DNA from: Woeseia sp.
GTDB taxonomy: Bacteria; Pseudomonadota; Gammaproteobacteria; Steroidobacterales; Woeseiaceae
Direction of reading: 5' to 3'
Length of the DNA stretch: 6,981 nt
Assembly: GCA_018701055.1 (NCBI GenBank)
Contig: JABIUH010000028.1
Location: forward strand, 1 to 6,981
Shown: one piece after another, positions 5,733 through 6,981 of the stretch
Layout of the letters: each line of letters opens with the position of its first letter
How positions within the stretch are numbered: the first letter of the stretch is position 1
The notes under the pieces: model-generated
Told to the model about the DNA's origin: nothing
Databases searched by the model: none
What the model saw: the letters and a program-made list of their open reading frames with translations, nothing else
Made by a program: the position numbers and the translations under genes

Positions 5733-6323
5733 ATGCTCAAAATGAAAATCACAACAGTAGATAAAGCCGTATTTCGACGCATGCCATGGGTTAATGGAGG
5801 CGGGGAGACCACAGAGCTATATTCTCATGTGGAGGATAGTTCTGGCCGCATGCTATGGCGCATTAGTATGGCGGATGTGTCGGCTGCGGGCCCATTCTCT
5901 CATTTCGAGGGATACGACAGAATTCTAGTCTTGCTGGAAGGTCATGGACTTAGTCTTTCCTATGCGGATGGTGGCAATTCTCAGTTACGGCGCCGATACG
6001 ACTTTGCCAAATTTCGAGGTGACATTGAAACATTCGCCACCGTCAGCGACGGGCCTATTCGGGATTTCAATGTAATTGCTAATCGCTCAAGTTTTAAACC
6101 TGACGTCTCAATTGTTCAAAGTGGCGACAACGTTTCCATTTTACCAAACACGCAAATTGTTACTGTCTATTCTGTCGAGCGCGATGTTGTAGTTGAAGCG
6201 CCAAACAAACACAGCAGCTCGCTGTTGTTAGGAGACTTGCTCGTTATTGAAAATCCAATGGAGGGCGATTGGAATATCAGCGGATCAACAAGCATTTTCG
6301 TTCACCTTTTGCCGACTGAATAA
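5733..6323 (+). CDS. HutD/Ves family protein
   Basis: The protein has 196 residues from ATG 5733 (193 from ATG 5742). The bicupin HutD/Ves signature is clear: MPWVNGGGETTEL near the start, WRISMADVSAAGPFSHFEGYDR, LVLLEGHGLSL, then DGPIRDFNVIANR. The usual PW(K/R)NGGG carries Val in place of the basic residue here. HutD in Pseudomonas is proposed to limit histidine-utilisation flux by sensing a hut intermediate, and Ves in E. coli is a stress-associated homologue. No hut gene is in this window, so a role in histidine breakdown is unproven and I give no symbol. Neither ATG has a Shine-Dalgarno; 5733 is chosen because the -10 box would place the transcript start there, while 5742 better matches typical family N-terminal length. 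Confidence 0.88.
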   Translation: MLKMKITTVDKAVFRRMPWVNGGGETTELYSHVEDSSGRMLWRISMADVSAAGPFSHFEGYDRILVLLEGHGLSLSYADGGNSQLRRRYDFAKFRGDIETFATVSDGPIRDFNVIANRSSFKPDVSIVQSGDNVSILPNTQIVTVYSVERDVVVEAPNKHSSSLLLGDLLVIENPMEGDWNISGSTSIFVHLLPTE

Positions 6324-6339
6324 AGTTGCAGCACGAATA

Positions 6340-6368
6340 CCTCGACTGTATTTTCATTGGTGTCGAGG
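6340..6368 (+). other. Stem-loop after hutD, overlapping a ribosome site
   Basis: CCTCGAC (6340-6346) pairs with GTCGAGG (6362-6368), giving a 7-bp GC-rich stem with a 15-base loop, 17 bases after the hutD stop. No T-run follows, so it is a poor intrinsic terminator. The right arm contains GAGG, the ribosome site of the relic gene starting at 6374, so folding would hide it. Confidence 0.4.
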
Positions 6369-6373
6369 GAGAG

Positions 6374-6615
6374 ATGGCAGTACACCAACTTGAATCGCTA
6401 GTAACCACGACAGTCCTCTAAAAGGAATTGAGACTTTTCAGGATAAAGTTCGATCTAAGCTGCACTTTGCTGATCAGCTCAGTATCATTCCGGATCGGCA
6501 GATCTGGCAGAACCAATTTGACGCTAATTTTTTAGTACAAATTAACATGCGGCACACGCCTTCGAGTTAGTGCTAGAGTTCCTCCTTAATGCAAAACACG
6601 ACGAAGTAACCTATC
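6374..6615 (+). pseudogene. Relic of a small gene with two frameshifts, upstream of dbpA
   Basis: ATG 6374 has a good ribosome site (GAGG at 6365-6368, 5-base spacer) and reads MAVHQLESLVTTTVL to TAA 6419-6421. Just before that stop, the frame one base back reads on as LKGIETFQDKVRSKLHFAD, then QLSIIPDRQIWQNQFDANFLVQINM, to TAG 6568-6570. Around 6546-6560 the frame one base back again reads HAFELVLEFLLNAKHDEVTYLAFLQEL. Each step fits loss of a single base. The joined product, about 80-90 residues, is protein-like throughout, but I do not recognise the family. The last frame stays open into dbpA, so the original 3' end is uncertain and may overlap the dbpA start. Two sequencing or assembly indels could also explain this. 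Confidence 0.55.
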
Positions 6616-6981
6616 TTGCCTTCCTCCAAGAACTTTCACGATCTCAAACTGAAACCGGACTTACTCGGCAACCTTGCCGATCTCGGTTATACCGAGATGA
6701 CTCTGGTACAGGCCGAGACTCTGCCGTTGTTACTCGCTGGTGTAGACGTGCTAGCACGTGCGAAGACGGGCAGCGGAAAAACCGCCGCCTTTGGTTTGGG
6801 CATTCTCAATAGGTTGGATGTGGCATCGTTCAAGGTACAGGCGCTGGTGTTATGTCCCACCCGCGAATTGGCCGATCAGGTTGCCAAAGAAATCCGCCGT
6901 CTCGCCCGGTCTATTCCAAACATTAAAGTGTTAAGTGTTTGCGGAGGTGCACCGTTACGCGATCAAACAGCGTCACTACAA
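6616..6981 (+). CDS. dbpA: DEAD-box ATP-dependent RNA helicase DbpA, N-terminal part (runs off the window)
   Basis: The 122 residues to the window edge match the first RecA-like domain of DbpA. Visible motifs are the Q motif region (Phe7, LGYTEMT, Gln32), motif I AKTGSGKT (49-56), motif Ia PTRELADQV (81-89) and the GG motif (110-111). The stretches FGLGILNRLDV, QALVLCPTRELADQVAKEI and RLARSIPNIKVL are especially DbpA-like. DbpA is an RNA helicase of 50S ribosome assembly that is targeted to 23S rRNA by a C-terminal domain lying beyond the window; catalytic DEAD and later motifs are also outside. The start is TTG 6616: a TAA lies 6 bases upstream in frame, no earlier start exists, and the N-terminal length fits the family. 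GAAG (6603-6606) sits 9 bases upstream. The Q motif reads TLVQ where TPIQ or TPVQ is usual. Confidence 0.92.
   Translation, partial: MPSSKNFHDLKLKPDLLGNLADLGYTEMTLVQAETLPLLLAGVDVLARAKTGSGKTAAFGLGILNRLDVASFKVQALVLCPTRELADQVAKEIRRLARSIPNIKVLSVCGGAPLRDQTASLQ

Noticed and set aside
6570..6812. 80-codon frame overlapping the start of dbpA as a separate gene
   Set aside because: Its first part is better explained as the last segment of the relic gene, and the part after 6650 is dbpA read out of frame.
1..6981. CRISPR array, tRNA or rRNA gene, phage or defence system
   Set aside because: No spaced repeat series, no tRNA-like cloverleaf sequence and no phage or defence gene was seen on either strand.

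Overview
The window looks like an accessory, partly decaying stretch of a proteobacterial chromosome. It is probably from a gammaproteobacterium: the right-edge gene is a DbpA-type rRNA helicase, and the set also holds a Blc-type lipocalin lipoprotein, a HutD/Ves protein and an IS3-family element. No rRNA, tRNA or CRISPR array is visible. Family names come from reading the translations, with no database search.

Layout. Positions 1-134 are the right end of an IS3-family insertion sequence (last 41 codons of the transposase plus the terminal repeat). The IS lies in a minus-strand gene of which only a Shine-Dalgarno site, a start codon and 22 codons of a signal-peptide-like N-terminus remain (135-201). 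Positions 390-2454 hold a minus-strand cluster, read right to left: a broken member of a conserved family of unknown function (two in-frame stops and one frameshift), a lipocalin lipoprotein, and an NAD(P)-binding epimerase of the extended/atypical SDR group. Positions 2455-2998 hold no convincing gene but contain an 11-bp direct repeat and a perfect 12-bp palindrome. A six-helix membrane protein of unknown function follows (2999-3553, minus).

Positions 3822-5418 are a two-gene minus-strand operon with a 10-bp gap: a DUF2452-like protein, then an exported protein that joins a CIA30 domain to a DUF4174 domain. After a 314-bp divergent gap comes a plus-strand HutD-family gene with a TATAAT box so close to the start that the transcript may be leaderless. 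Next is a relic small gene that reads in three successive frames (6374-6615), and then the first 122 codons of dbpA with a TTG start.

How the genes may work together. Lipocalin, SDR epimerase, CIA30 and the broken conserved family suggest a cell-envelope or redox-stress set, but that is inference from family types. The clearest biology is decay: an IS-truncated gene, a three-lesion pseudogene and a two-frameshift relic lie within 7 kb beside intact genes. I found no evidence for a new defence or mobile system. The items most worth checking are the CIA30-DUF4174 fusion, the two relic genes and the hutD promoter.
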